From Meghimatium bilineatum (taxonomy: Eukaryota; Mollusca; Gastropoda; Stylommatophora; Philomycidae), in the NCBI GenBank assembly GCA_034231615.1, contig CM067298.1, forward strand, positions 23,281,934-23,345,933: DNA of 64,000 nucleotides, given 5' to 3'. Positions 44,091-56,115 of this stretch are shown here, piece by piece. Within the stretch, counting starts at the first letter, position 1. Every line of letters starts with the position of its first letter. The notes under the pieces were generated by a model that was given only the letters and a program-made list of their open reading frames with translations, searched no databases and had not been told where the DNA came from. The translations under genes and the position numbers were made by a program.

Positions 44091-44475
44091 TTCATTCATA
44101 TAAAATGACAAAGTTCACACATAATAATATGAAGTGTTACCTATTGTGTGGCCTTGAACAAGTCAATATTTCAATAAATTTCAGTAGTTTTGGGTTGGTT
44201 TTTTTTTTGGTCATCATAATTACTAAAGTATATTGCTACAACCACAATGAAACTTTATTATTCACTTTGCAAGGTGAAATAGGTTTCTCTCATGGAAAGA
44301 AACAAGTTTTCCGAGGCTTAAACTGTAGTGAAATTTTTGCTCTAATGCCAAGTGTACCTGTTGTAAGGTCAACATTTACAGTTCGTATTATAACACAAAT
44401 AGACAATAATTCAATATTTAAAAAAAATTAGAATTAGTTCTCAAACTTTCACTGAATCTTTCCACATACTATTAT
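44091..44475. other. Unassigned stretch with open frame
   Basis: The plus-strand frame 44,003-44,431 begins inside the tandem repeat, and its later part (FSSFGLVFFLVIIITKVYCY, then SEIFALMPSVPVVRS) has no recognised domain. I do not treat it as a gene. Confidence 0.3.
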
Positions 44476-44479
44476 CCTG

Positions 44480-44600
44480 CTATATTTCCAGCAGGGTGTA
44501 GTCCAGATAATGGAAACGTTTTGTATCGCAGCTTTATTTATCTCAATGGCCAGATACATTTGACTTTGCTGGTAGTGGTGCCAGATTTGACTAATATTTG
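44480..44600. repeat. Dispersed SINE-like repeat, partial
   Basis: TTTCCAGCAGGGTGTAGTCC, AGATAATGGAAACG and CAATGGCCAGATACA mark another copy of the AGTCCAGAGAA family. Confidence 0.5.
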
Positions 44601-44989
44601 CCATTAAAAAATAAAACCAGTGAAAGAGTAGACATATTTCTAGATTTGTAATTGTTCTTCTTCTTATTTTGGTAAAGTGTGTGTTTTATTTCAGAAAAAG
44701 TGAAACTGTTATTATTGTAAGTATGCACTTCCAACAGACTAGAACCTGCTGAAAGTCAACAAGAATCTGATTGGTAGACAAAATCTTCATATATATTTCT
44801 TCTTGATGTAATTTTATAAAAATGTTATAATTTAAAAACTCTTACCGTATATTGCTCTTGTGTGGTTTTTTTTAACCAATGCATGCATAGTCTATGTAAA
44901 ATGTAATAAAAATACATAAAAATTCATATTTAGGAGTATTTTTATGGGGGGGTCAATAACGTGTCTGCATGCTGGGAATGCCTCTGCTT

Positions 44990-45290
44990 TTCAAATCATA
45001 CTTAGTAAGGTACTCAGGATTCATATATGTCGTATAGCAGTGTGACTCAAATCATACTCACTAAGGTACTCAAGATGCATTTATGTTGTATAGCAGTGTG
45101 ACTCAAATCATAGAAAGGTACTCAGGATGCATGTATGTCTTACAGCAGCGTGACTCAAATTATAGTAAGACAAATCATAGAAAGGTACTCAGGATGCATG
45201 TATGTTTTATAGCAGTGTGACTTAAATCACAGTAAGGTACTCAATGCATGTATGTCTTATAGCAGTGTGACTCAAATGAGAGTAGGTTTA
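44990..45290. repeat. ~55-60-bp tandem repeat, about 5 units
   Basis: Units contain CAAATCATACTCACTAAGGT, ACTCAGGATGCATGTATGT and TATAGCAGTGTGACT, with length variation. Confidence 0.8.
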
Positions 45291-45844
45291 CCAGTCTGTT
45301 TATTTTCTAATTAAAAAACCCACCCCGAACATGACATGGCAACATCAAGAGCAAGCAGACTTTATCACACAAGCCACTTCAAACCTCCCTGCATCTCCCA
45401 AAAGGGAAAAATGTAGTATTGACAGTTTTTTAAAACCAGTCTGGAAGTTCATAATGGATAAGATGTACATGCTAAAGTTGCTGCCAACTGCATGTTCAAT
45501 GTAGACACTGTGATTGATTTATTTATACTGCGATTTACATTAGGCCTACAGTAAGTGTCTTATTGATCACAGAAACATCATTGGTCTAGAACTGTGTTCC
45601 CCATACAGCTCAATAATGTCAAGTGAGACTTGACTAACTTGGCTGCAATTTAGAACATTTAGTGCAATCGTTATTGGCTACGGATGGATATCATTGCACT
45701 TTGCATGAGACATAGGTGTTCAGTTTCTATCAGCAGATAATTGATGGGTATGCAGAACGATATAACACAATGTTGGGATGAATAATGAATTTATGATTTG
45801 CCTTTTGTTTCCATCATGATAGATATGTGTTTCAATTCAAAATT

Positions 45845-46015
45845 GGTCTAAGTTCATAATTTACATTGTTGACTTTTTTAAATTCTTGTCTGAAGCTCTC
45901 TATCCATTCTTCCATCATCTGTAAAAATGCTCTCAAAACATTTAAATTCCTGTACTTGTTTCAGTAATTTATCATTTATCTTTATGTTGATTGTATTGTG
46001 TTCTCTGGTTACACA
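45845..46015 (-). pseudogene. LINE RT fragment (post-palm block)
   Basis: The minus strand reads EHNTININIKINDKLLKQVQ, then EFKCFESIFTDDGRMDREFR, then a short tail. This is the INGKxLxxVxxFKYLGSIxTxDG block that follows motif C in RTE-like LINEs. It is open over ~55 codons, with both flanks lost. Confidence 0.75.
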
Positions 46016-46439
46016 TACAGCTCATTCTGATCCTCAGATTTCAGTTCTACTTCCAACATTTAACCCTAGTCTAGATACTAGATATGCCATCAATCGCAGC
46101 GCCCACATCCAGCAGATGCTCACTAACTAACTCCAGTGTGTCCACCTTATCCATTTTCAACTAATTGTATGTGCATTTAAACGTAAATTTATGATAAAAT
46201 GTAGCATAAATAGAACTGAGCTCCAACTGGGTAAAGTGAGTTTTACAGATAACTAGTACACCATGGAACCTGTCAGCATAAGTACACTAATACATCATCT
46301 TTCATATGCTGGCCATAAAGTGTCTGCCTGGAATGTTATCCTATTTATTCACCAGATAAAACATCCAAGCACAAATTGAAATAAATGTCCAAATATTTGT
46401 GAACAGTAAACACACCACACATTACTGTCACAGTTGACA

Positions 46440-47090
46440 AGTAAACAAATTATTCTCACAGCTAAACTTGCATACATATTACTCTCAAGGCTGACATGTA
46501 CACATATTACTGTCACAGCTGACATGTACACGCAGTACTCTAATATCTGACATGTACACATATTACTGTCACAGCTGACATGTACACACAGTACTCTCAT
46601 ATCTGACATGTACACATATTACTGTCACAGCTGACATGTACACACAGTACTCTCATATCCGAGATGTACACATATTACTTTCATGGCTGACAAGTACACA
46701 TATTACTGTCACAGCTGATGTGTACACACAGTACACTCATATCTGACATGTACACATATTACTTTCATGGCTGACAAGTACACATATTACTGTCACAGCT
46801 GACATGTACACACATTACTCTTACAGCTGACATGTACACACATTACTCTCACAGCTGACATGTACACACATTACTCTCACAGCTGACACGTACACACATT
46901 ACTCTCACAGCTGACACATACACACATTACTCTCACAGCTGACACATACACACATTACTCTCACAGCTGACACATACACACATTACTCTCACAGCTGACA
47001 TGTACACACATTACTCTCACAGCTGACACATACACACATTACTCTCACAGCTGACACATTCACACATTACTCTCACAGCTGACCTCAACA
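46440..47090. repeat. 28-bp minisatellite, about 23 units
   Basis: The unit is TCACAGCTGACATGTACACA then CATTACTC. Units on the left are more varied; those on the right (from 46,800) are nearly uniform. Confidence 0.9.
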
Positions 47091-47412
47091 GCACTACATG
47101 AATACTGTAACACCAGTAGAATGTTCTCAGTATACTTTATTTACTTGAACTTGTCTCATGTGTCAGATTTAGCCATGAACAGATCTTTTGTAGCTGTTGT
47201 GCCCATAACACAGTTTTTCTGCCAACTCCTATAATTTTTCCAACTTATAAGAGTTCTTTTAATGAGCAAGTGATAATGGTACGTACATAATTGCCTTTCT
47301 CTAGCTAATACCCCTTCCACAGGAGATATCCTACTTTATTGTCATCTCTGATAAGAATTAAATATAAAACACTTGACCACACTTGTACACCTATTTGATA
47401 TCTAGGGGTTAC

Positions 47413-48216
47413 CTAACCTTTAGCACCCTCCCGGGGACTATTAGTCTAGTCTAACCTTGTGGTACGGAACCACAAGATGTTAAGCTCAAGTGATCGATGA
47501 TTTATGCCATTATAAGCTAGGATAACATCACATCCTTCACAGTCATTCCTTTATAAGACAGAGAAGTCCTACTTAATTTTTTTCACCATTTGTCCACTAG
47601 AACAAATTCTGCTGAATTGGACGCCATATTTCATGACATTTTTTTGGTTCCGATGTGATGATTTCTTGGGAATTACATGTTTTCTAAGAATATATTATTA
47701 ACAAGTTAGTTTCTGATAAGACTCCGACAATGCATTGCATTATATGCAACATAGGAGATAATTAGGAATGTGTAAATTTGAAATATTTCTGGACCTATCT
47801 TGAGCGAAATGGACTGGATCTGCATGGTGACATCTACGTGTTTTATTTGTTTGTACAGTCCATATTATGTTAGTTTTGTTCTTAAACAACATAAATACAA
47901 TAGGCCTAGCTATGTTGGAGAATTTTATCAGCTTTGCCACACATTGGTCAAGTATATGTGCATCAACACATTAATTTTCAATTATTTTTTTTTGCAATTT
48001 TCATCTTCACAACTTTCTCACAGCTCTTCTATCACACATAGACAAACAATACAGCAACAATATATGTAGTATTCAATTCTTATATAGTCTTACATGTACC
48101 AAAATTATTTTAAAATCTCAAAAACAACAAAAAAGTTATTGTATTTTCCAAACACACACCAAAAATAACGCAATTGTCAAAAAATAAGCCAAACCCAGAG
48201 TCTTTTGCGTAATTAT
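47413..48216. mobile_element. PiggyBac-like element, right end cut by a MITE
   Basis: The left end is CTAACCTTTAGCACCCTC, one base from the TTAACCTTTA end of the copies at 57,070 and 58,781. The right part (ACAACAAAAAAGTTATTGTA, CGCAATTGTCAAAAA, TTTTGCGTAATTATAAA) aligns with 59,390-59,500. The terminal bases are missing because a pogo-like MITE begins at 48,221. There is no transposase frame. Confidence 0.6.
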
Positions 48217-48220
48217 AAAG

Positions 48221-48391
48221 CAGGGAATCCCTCTATAGCGCATTCGTTTAAAACAGATTTTCCTATTTAACAATACTTTCAATAATCCCTCATTAGCTTA
48301 TTATTTATTGTGAGTATTATATATAGCGAATTTTGGTTGTTACATACATATTTCACTAGCCTGAACAATTTGTTATATAAGGATTCCACTG
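48221..48391. mobile_element. Pogo-like MITE, full length
   Basis: CAGGGAATCCCTCTATAGCG and GTTATATAAGGATTCCACTG are inverted ends; TA follows at 48,392-48,393. It is 171 bp. It sits at the broken right end of a piggyBac-like element. Confidence 0.7.
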
Positions 48392-48689
48392 TATAAATGA
48401 AAATAAGTTTTAATAAATTGCAGTAATACAAAAAAGACAACAACAAAATTATTATTAAGAGCAAATAAGTACGTAAACTAACATTTTTACTGGCTGGTCT
48501 TATTCATGACACAAGTTATGAACAATTCCTTCAGACAGATAGTTAACCAGCGATAACATCATAACAACTGGATCAGAAATGTCCCATGCCTAAAACACTT
48601 TTCTGAGAATTTATGTTTTCTGTTTCCTAGGGAGGAGGGGGGAAATGGTGGTGTTAGATGATAAGATCTACAAGGAAAGGGGGGGGGAG

Positions 48690-48806
48690 AAGAAGCCTTA
48701 AGGGGAACTGATCACCCAATCTAATAGTTGCTCAGCATAGTACAGGAAGAGTTATCTTTATTCTCAAAAGGCAGGTTGCTGCCATAGGACCTACCTTTAC
48801 CTTACA
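48690..48806 (+). mobile_element. SINE 3' half (CCTTTACC tail family)
   Basis: AATCTAATAGTTGCTCAGCA, GAAGAGTTATCTTTATTCTC, GGCAGGTTGCTGCCATAGGA and CCTACCTTTACCTTAC match 41,246-41,360. Confidence 0.65.
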
Positions 48807-49505
48807 AGAAGAATCACTGGGGAATAACCTGGAAAACGTGGAGATAGAGGATATAGTAGCACAGATATAATTATAGAGTAAAGGAAGGCGGACAGAATTA
48901 GAAGAAGCAACTAACAAATGAAAGCCTACATGAAAGTGTTCTGAGCGAAGAGGCCTGAACAGTACCGTTTCCACCATGCCTATCTCTGAAGAGGAAGATG
49001 GCAATGGTCATCAGAGGAGCAATGAATAAAAAACATTGTATGAGAGTGTCAGCCCACATTACTGTTGTCTCCCATCACTCCATCATTGACCTCCAACAGA
49101 TTTATCAGCAAGAATATACTCATTCTTTAAGTAGTAAACAACATTCCCATACACAATTTATACAGTAGTTTACCGTACATTTTTAAAAATAATAATACTG
49201 TTATATTGTATATGCCATTCAGAAAAGTATCCCAGAATATATTGGGCAAGTGATTTTAACGCTCTAGTAGTATGCACCTTTCTAGACAAGTGATTTTATT
49301 TAACAGACACATTTCTTATAGATATCTAGCTGTTTCTAACAAGATACAAGAATAGAGTACATGGATGATCGGAATAAAAGGGCATGTAGCCAAACATACC
49401 AGAAGCTTGAAAAGGAGCAAGAGCTACTCAATATTGGCCAAAGTGGGTGTAATTTTATTTTCCTCAATTGTTATATATTTTAATCACCTATGAATTACAG
49501 AGGTA
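48807..49505. other. Unassigned stretch
   Basis: The part up to 49,030 is purine-rich and could be a LINE 3' end, but no block is clear. The rest has no recognised feature. Confidence 0.4.
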
Positions 49506-49509
49506 TGTC

Positions 49510-49620
49510 CCTAACAGGGAAGTAAAGAATTGTAACACTGCTAAAAACCATGCATATCGTAAGAGACAACTAAGGAGAAGGGTTTATGGTTGGCTACCAT
49601 ACCCCATGATTTCCATTGTG
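49510..49620 (+). repeat. Dispersed repeat, relative of 33,605-33,720
   Basis: GGGAAGTAAAGAATTGTAAC and CGTAAGAGACAACTAAGGAG follow the order seen in the 33.6-kb copy. Confidence 0.45.
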
Positions 49621-49664
49621 AAAATCCTTTCCGAAGATCCATGATTAAAATACTGGGAGGGAAT

Positions 49665-49785
49665 CATTCTTTTTATCTGAAGCATAACTCGGTATTGTAA
49701 GAAAGTCATGGCCAAATCCTGGTCATGTCCTTTTATCTGAAGCATGCCTCAATATTGTAAGCATGTCATGGTCAAATCCTCTCAG
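49665..49785. repeat. 61-bp direct duplication
   Basis: TTTTTATCTGAAGCATAACTC and its partner CTTTTATCTGAAGCATGCCT start two adjacent copies, each ending GTCATGGYCAAATCCT. Confidence 0.75.
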
Positions 49786-50059
49786 GTGTAGAAGACTTCC
49801 AGCACATGGCATTGCATACTAGTCACATTAAGTCAACCTATCATTTGAAACTTGCACAAGCTCTAGAAAATATCCCCATTAAAAAAAAATAATGTAAGAG
49901 AAACACCAATCTGGTACTGAAAGTGAACTCTCCACTGCCTGGCATAGGGTACAAGAGTGACACAATCATAATCCCTTGTGATTCTTTAATTGTCATAAAC
50001 TGTAATGGATATGTCATCAGTCAAATATTTAACAAAACACTGGTAGCATATCTTATACA

Positions 50060-50236
50060 CGATGTAGACGCCAACCCAGCATTTTATGGCTGTAGTGATT
50101 TTCTGGCAGTATTAACGTTCAGCAGTTTGCCATTGGCCATTGCTTTCTGAACGGCCTGAATAAACAATTACCTGAGGCAAGTTTCAAATTCTTATCTCTG
50201 CCATCACAGATGTACTCTGTACCACGCTGCCACATA
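50060..50236 (-). mobile_element. tRNA-derived SINE
   Basis: On the minus strand the head reads GTGGCAGCGTGGTACAGAG, with an A-box-like TGGCAGCGTGG, and the B-box region is decayed. The body matches the right arm of the 11,725-12,005 foldback (AACCCAGCATTT, GGCTGTAGTGATTTTCT, CAGTTTGCCATTG). A further partial copy is at 50,865-50,945. Confidence 0.6.
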
Positions 50237-50955
50237 ACCGATATAGTTCAGTCGAGTATAGTTCTTACGTAATATTTAAAAGACTTTTTTTCTAATCTTA
50301 ATTCTTGGTGTAACTGAGGCATCACTGCATCAAAAAAAACACCACAATGAGATAGTGAAATTGATCACATATTTTTTTTCTAATGTTCTAAAATTCATAA
50401 CAACTGGTTATCTATTATCTATTATTGGTAAATTAAATGGGTATTTCTTCAAATACAGACAAAATAGTTACTAGTTACTTTGAGAATTATAGTAGCAGTC
50501 CACAAAAGACAAGTTACCGTACATCAGAAAACCTACAACAAAGTCAAGTGATACTGCAAGTTAGGCTTCTTCTAGTGACAAAATGTGAAACAATGACTTC
50601 TCCCTGATTATGGTATGTACACAGTTGCTTTTCTCTAGCTAATATCCCTAAATGTACACACATCTCCATAAATAGTTACTATTTACACTGAACATGCTCA
50701 ACATTTCTGACAACAGATATCACTTAATTTGTACAGCACTTAGATTGTACACTATTTCAAGATACACCATCATTCATTGGGAACTGCATTAACTTCATCC
50801 AGAACTATCTTATAACAACATAAAAATCTTGGTAGTATATCCAATTCAGGAAGTTGCAATCAACACATTTTTCAGCTGCAATTATTTTCTAGACAATATT
50901 TACATTCAGTAGTTTGCCAGAGCTTTCTAAATACTCGCCTGAAGATGGATTTTAA
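50237..50955. other. Mostly unassigned, with a SINE remnant
   Basis: Only the partial SINE at 50,865-50,945 (CTAGACAATATTTACATTCA) is recognised. Confidence 0.45.
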
Positions 50956-50959
50956 CTTG

Positions 50960-51250
50960 TTGTCTTAGGCTTCTGAAACAAGCTCACTACCTATCTGCCA
51001 CATAGCAGGCCAATGAGGCTTCTGAAATAAGCTCACTATCTATCTGCCACATAGCAGGCCAATGAGGCTTCTGAAACAAGCTCACTACATATCTGCCACA
51101 TAGCAGGCCAATGAGGCTTCTGAAATAAGCTCACTATCTATCTGCCACATAGCAGGCCAATGAGGCTTCTGAAACAAGCTCACTACCTATCTGCCACATA
51201 GCAGGCCAATGAGGCTTCTGAAATAAGCTCACTATCTATAAGCCATATAG
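50960..51250. repeat. 49-bp minisatellite, 6 units
   Basis: AGGCTTCTGAAACAAGCTCA, CTACCTATCTGCCACATAGC and AGGCCAATG form the unit. AAATAAGC/TATCTA units alternate with AAACAAGC/TACCTA units, so the array has a two-unit higher-order period. Confidence 0.9.
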
Positions 51251-51284
51251 CAGGACAACAAAACATTACAGTTGTTTAGTGTTC

Positions 51285-51590
51285 ATTCTCAAACTCAAAC
51301 TGGAACTCTCTTGTAGCGGGGTGGGGCAATAGTCCAACTAAATTTCCAGTAGAATGTAATTTAATGCATTGTCGCCATTTTATTTGTCGCCATCATATCC
51401 AATTTTCACAGTGGTAACAAATGCATTCAGTGTTTTTATCAACTCCAATAAACAGTGGACACAAATGGCCATATTGCTAGTAAGACAACTGTAATCATAA
51501 CTTATTTATAAGCATTGCTTGTACTGCATGCTGGAAACAAATATTAATACCAGCCAGGATCAAACTTGCTTAGCATCTCATTGTCAACTA
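51285..51590. repeat. Dispersed SINE-like repeat, long copy
   Basis: TCTCAAACTCAAACTGGAAC opens it, CAGTGTTTTTATCAACTCCA lies in the middle, and a B-box-like GGATCAAACTTGC near the end aligns with the 60,270-60,555 copy over ~290 bp. Confidence 0.6.
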
Positions 51591-51714
51591 AATTGCAATA
51601 TCAACCTGGTCAATAACACCCATTAAAAGTGTTATAATTGTAAATAGCTTGATGATTATTCAAATAAACGCAGGCTACAATCAAGAAGCACACAAACAAT
51701 TGTCAACTTTACCT

Positions 51715-51762
<48 letters not shown>
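51715..51762. repeat. (AT)n microsatellite
   Basis: About 45 bp of uninterrupted AT dinucleotides. Confidence 0.95.
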
Positions 51763-51763
<1 letters not shown>

Positions 51764-51909
51764 AAATTATGTCTCATATATATCCCCAAATTCATGTTAT
51801 GTGAATTACTTTTACTGGGGATTTAGATAAATGTTACATCTTTTACATCATCTGAGCATGAACAGAAAGGCACTAGTTTTTTTTCTTTTCCATACATTTA
51901 CTAATACAT

Positions 51910-52475
51910 TACGTGACATGACAATCATCTCATACATGTACCAGTAATATTACTGTGATGTGACGATCATCTCATACATGTACCAATACTATTACTGTGA
52001 CATGACAATCATCTCATACACGTACCAGTAATATTACTGTGATGTGACGATCATCTCATATATGTACCAATACTATTACTGTGACATGACAATCATCTCA
52101 TACATGTACCAATACTATTACTGTGACATAACAATCATCTCATACATGTACCAATACTATTACTGTGACATGACAATCATCTCATACATGTACCAATACT
52201 ATTACTGTGACATGACAATCATCTCATACATGTACCAATACTATTACTGTGACATGACAATCATCTCATACATGTACCAATACTATTCCTGTTGTGTGAC
52301 AATCATCTCATACATGTACCAATACTATTACTGTGACATGACAATCATCTCATACATGTACCAATACTATTACTGTGACATGACAATCATCTCATACATG
52401 CACCAATACTATTCCTGTTGTGTGACAATCATCTCATACATGTACTAATACTACTCCTGTCATGTGATAATCATA
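51910..52475. repeat. 42-bp minisatellite, about 13 units
   Basis: TACTGTGACATGACAATCAT, CTCATACATGTACCAATACT and AT form the unit. Since 42 is a multiple of three, it yields a 14-residue repeating frame (MTIISYMYQYYYCD) over 134 codons. The frame has no unique N- or C-terminal domain and is explained by the repeat. Confidence 0.95.
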
Positions 52476-52659
52476 TTACAAATACAACACTACAATTCAT
52501 CTGCTGTAATCCTATGGTAAATATGAATGCATTCATTTCTAAAACACAAACTCAATCATTCAACAGTAGGATGTGGTATCATTATGTAAATCAATGGAAA
52601 AAACTGAAATGCAATTCTACAAATACACAAAGTCAACATTTTGACCAAATGCTCTTTTA

Positions 52660-53220
52660 TCAAGGTACAAACATACCCAGAAGGTAGATGAGTCAGTCAG
52701 AGAGGAAAGTCTAACCTGACTATTAAAAAGTAAAGGTATGCCCCATGGCACCAACCTGCCGTCAAGGATGAAGATAACTCTTCATGTACTAAGCCGCAGC
52801 AACTATTAGGTGGGGTGGCCAATTCCCTTCCTTGCTGTCTTTACCTCCCCAAACTTATGCATCAGATACTCATTTACAGCTGAGTCAACTGGAGGAGTGG
52901 CTGTGTCAAGCGAGAAACCCCAACCTGTATTTTTATTTTTGTCAGGACGTGGTTTCGAACCTGGCATGTTGTAACCCGGTGATAGCAAGCAAGCTCACTA
53001 TAAACTAGGTTACTGCGCTCCTCAACCTGACTATTACATCAGGGTATAAACATACACAGAAGGTAGATAAGTCAGTCAGAGTCTAACCTGACTATTACAT
53101 CAAGGTACAAACATACACAGAAGGTATGTGAGTCAGTCAGAAAGTTTAACCTGACTATTACATCTAAGTACAAACATACACAGAAGGTAGGTGAGTCAGT
53201 CAGAGAGGAAATTCTAACCT
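52660..53220. repeat. ~62-bp tandem repeat split by a SINE
   Basis: Units contain AACCTGACTATTACATCAAG, GTACAAACATACACAGAAGG and TGAGTCAGTCAGAG. One unit lies left of the SINE and three lie right of it. Confidence 0.85.
52736..53028 (-). mobile_element. Full-length tRNA-derived SINE
   Basis: From 53,028 downward the head reads GAGCGCAGTAACCTAGTTTA, then TAGTGAGC, and a perfect B box GGTTCGAAACC lies at about 52,955. The body follows, and the 3' end carries the TCTTCATCC and GGCATACCTTTAC words of the 41,246 and 48,690 copies. AACCTGACTATTA stands on both sides and could be a 13-bp target duplication, though the host repeat contains the same word. Confidence 0.8.
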
Positions 53221-53264
53221 GCCTGTATTGCATTTATAGTTTGCAATTTTAATCTTGGAGGAAA

Positions 53265-53430
53265 TGGTTCCAGGAAAGAGAATAAGAGGTGGACTATGAC
53301 AGGTTCAGGATATTGAAGACCATCTAAATAGGAAAAAGCTTGAACAGAACCAAGAGGATTACAGAGTGGCAGTCACGACATCATCCTGCAAAGGATACAT
53401 CACGCAGATAGTGTGCTAATATGGTCACAG
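53265..53430 (+). pseudogene. LINE C-terminal scrap
   Basis: MVPGKRIRGG, VQDIEDHLNRKKLEQNQEDY and SSCKGYITQI follow the order of the 34,200-34,372 fragment. One stop interrupts it. Confidence 0.55.
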
Positions 53431-53439
53431 AAGTAAGGA

Positions 53440-54015
53440 AGAGCATAAAATACATCAAGTTATCTACAAATACAAGTGCACTAAGCTATAGAACTATATA
53501 ACAAACAAATGAAAGTGTACTAAGTTACAAGACCACATGCAAGTGCACTAATTTACTAGACCATATAGCAGACAAATAAAAGTGCACTAAGTTACAAATC
53601 ATATAACAGACAAATGCAATTGCATAAGTTATGAGACCATATAACAGGCACATGCAAGTGCACTAAATTACTTGACCATATAGCAGACAAATCAAAGTGC
53701 ACTAAGTTACAAGATCATATAACAGACAAATGCAAGTGCACTATATTACAAAAATATATAACAGAAAAATGCAATTGCATTAGGTTACAAGACCATAAAA
53801 CAGACAAATACAAGTGCACTATATTACAAGAATATATAACAGAAATTGCAAGTGCACTATATTACAAGACCATATACCAGACAAATGCAAGTGTACTAAG
53901 TTACAAGACCATATAACAGACAAATGCAAGTGCACTAAGTTACGAGACTATATAAAAGATACATGCAATTGCACTATATTACGAGACTATATACTAGACA
54001 AAGAAACAATTTTAC
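53440..54015. repeat. 39-bp minisatellite, about 14 units
   Basis: The unit is AAGTGCACTAAGTTACAAGA then CCATATAACAGACAAATGC. It is degenerate, with several shortened units. Confidence 0.85.
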
Positions 54016-54169
54016 CAAATATATAAAAACATGGATAAACTTTAAATTTCTTTGTGAGTATTACTCAAGAAATCAAGTGAACAGCTGTACCATGCATGCA
54101 CCAATTCAAGTGAACAATGCGGCATAATACAGAGACAACTACAAACTTGGTGAAGTTTCCAGTATTTTC

Positions 54170-54270
54170 CAGGGCCTGAAAGAGGAGTAAAGAACAGCAA
54201 CATTGCTATTTCCCACGCATGTAGCAGAGGTAACTAAGGAGGTATTGGAGTTGGCCATCCCATCATAGAG
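54170..54270 (+). repeat. Dispersed repeat, relative of 33,605-33,720
   Basis: GAGTAAAGAACAGCAACATT, CCCACGCATGTAGCAGAGGT and AACTAAGGAGG are present. Confidence 0.5.
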
Positions 54271-54494
54271 TAAGTGACCGAGAAGTCATGTCATACTAAA
54301 AGGCACAGATAACACAGCCAAGTTTTAAACCATGACACAATGAATTAACATTCTCAAGACTCAATCCTGCCAATGTGCAGGAGTTTGAGAATGATCTCAG
54401 AAGAAGCAGGAGTGGTGGGAATTAGATAGTGGTTCTCAATTCCTGAAACAAATTCTGACCTACTGCAGACTATAAAAATAAGGACCTGATGGAG

Positions 54495-54635
54495 AAATAA
54501 AAACACATAACAATTGGACAGGCCGCTGTTTATCTGACATGGGAGAGAACAGAGACAAAAAAAACATATAACCATTGAGCAGGCCACTGTTTATCTGACA
54601 TGGGAGAGAACAGAGACAAAAAAAAAAGACTACTA
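54495..54635. repeat. ~61-bp direct duplication
   Basis: CAGGCCGCTGTTTATCTGAC and CAGGCCACTGTTTATCTGAC begin adjacent copies that both end GGGAGAGAACAGAGACAAAA. A run of CACAGAAGGGTGG units follows at 54,710-54,810. Confidence 0.85.
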
Positions 54636-54814
54636 GAATTAAGAGTGATAGCAGAGGGATAGGAACTTGGAGAAGAAAATGAATATTTAAAATTGTGGAG
54701 CTATTGATGTACAGAAGGGTGGTGATGTTCACAGAAGGGTGAAGATGATCACAGAAGGGTGGAAATATACAGAAGGGTGGAAATATACAGAAGGGTGGAC
54801 ATGTTCACAGAACC

Positions 54815-55960
54815 AAGTTCAAGTCACTATGGTATTACTACCTGAATGAAAGCTATTAGAACAATCGACCCCCCAAAAGACAACTATCATATCTCAACAC
54901 AAGCAGAACAAGTGATTATCCACATCAGGACAGTCACAAAATACATACTTGACCACTTAAATAGCCACTGAAATAGACTAAAACTGGTTTCATCACCGCT
55001 GTGCTTATGTTGACAGGCAGCACAGACTGCAGAGAATATTCTTCAAGGCTGCAGTTCACTAAACCAGTTGAGAGTGGCGCACTGGCTCACAGAGAGATCC
55101 ACAGAAAGCTGTATGGAATATTGAGGAGCTTTCAAATACAGCAACATCATTTATCAAGAAATCCAGACTTGCTGTGTAAACATGCTAAACTGCAAACAAA
55201 AAAAAAAGACTATGTGAATTGAACATTCACTGCCACAAAAAGGTTTGTGTAGTCTGAACTATAAGACTGAATGGTAGTGATAGAAAAAAAAATGATAGCA
55301 CCTTCATGTCCATGTTTGGTATCCATGAGATTTATAACTGGGGTCAAGTTTCTGAGATGAACATGTTCTGTAATGATCAAATGAAAATCCAGTTCAAGTC
55401 AATGGATGCCAAATTACACTCAACCAAACAATTTGATGATCTTCTTCTTCTTGTCATTAGACATGAACCATCACATCAGTCAATGACCATAAAGTCTTGT
55501 GACATCTTGAAGGGCAGAAAAATTAACTCTCGCACTGTGCTCAGTCTGCAGCAATCTTTCAGAAAGTATATCCAATGAATAACCTGTTTACTTATTTCAT
55601 CTCTGCCTCCACTGCCCTATGTCAGATTACCATCTTTGTTATGCCACTCTCTTCTAGAGTCCACATGGCAGTGATTTTAAATAGACATGGAACCAATTTA
55701 TACAGACTCATTTCTTGTGTTCAATCTGGACATGCATGAACATAAACCTAGACTTCAATGTGATCATAAAATAGAGTACAGACACTTGTAGTATAACAGT
55801 AGATGACAAATGGAGACACCTATGAACAAACATGATATAACACAATATGACATACATGTGAAAATAGGAATCTTCCAAGTTCAACATGTCAAAAGAGAAG
55901 GATTCTATTTTTTAATTGCAAAACCTGATTCAAAAATTTAACAGTTTCATCAGTAAAAAA
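54815..55960. other. Unassigned stretch
   Basis: Short frames at 55,001-55,222 and 55,306-55,578 show no recognised domain. I see no repeat or promoter. Confidence 0.4.
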
Positions 55961-55964
55961 AAAA

Positions 55965-56115
55965 ATTTTTTTGATTTGTTTTAAAATGTTTCAATCCAGA
56001 AATAATGTTTTTTTAAAATTTGGTTCTCATAATGTACACTATGTACATTATGAGAACCAAATTTTAAAAAAACATTATTTCTGGATTGAAACATTTTAAA
56101 ACAAATCAAAAAAAA
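55965..56115. repeat. Near-perfect ~150-bp palindrome
   Basis: Positions pair around 56,040: the left arm (55,965-56,038) and the right arm (56,042-56,115) are reverse complements over about 74 bp, with a 3-nt centre. The arms contain TTTGGTTCTCATAATGTACA and its complement, and outer poly-T/poly-A. It would form a long hairpin. It could be a foldback MITE, a recent inverted duplication or a sequencing fold-back artefact. Confidence 0.9.

Noticed and set aside
44003-44431. Membrane protein gene
   Set aside because: The frame begins inside a tandem repeat; its hydrophobic stretch comes from AT-rich sequence and no domain is visible.
52044-52448. Tyr-rich 14-residue repeat protein gene
   Set aside because: The frame begins and ends within the 42-bp array and lacks a signal peptide or unique ends.
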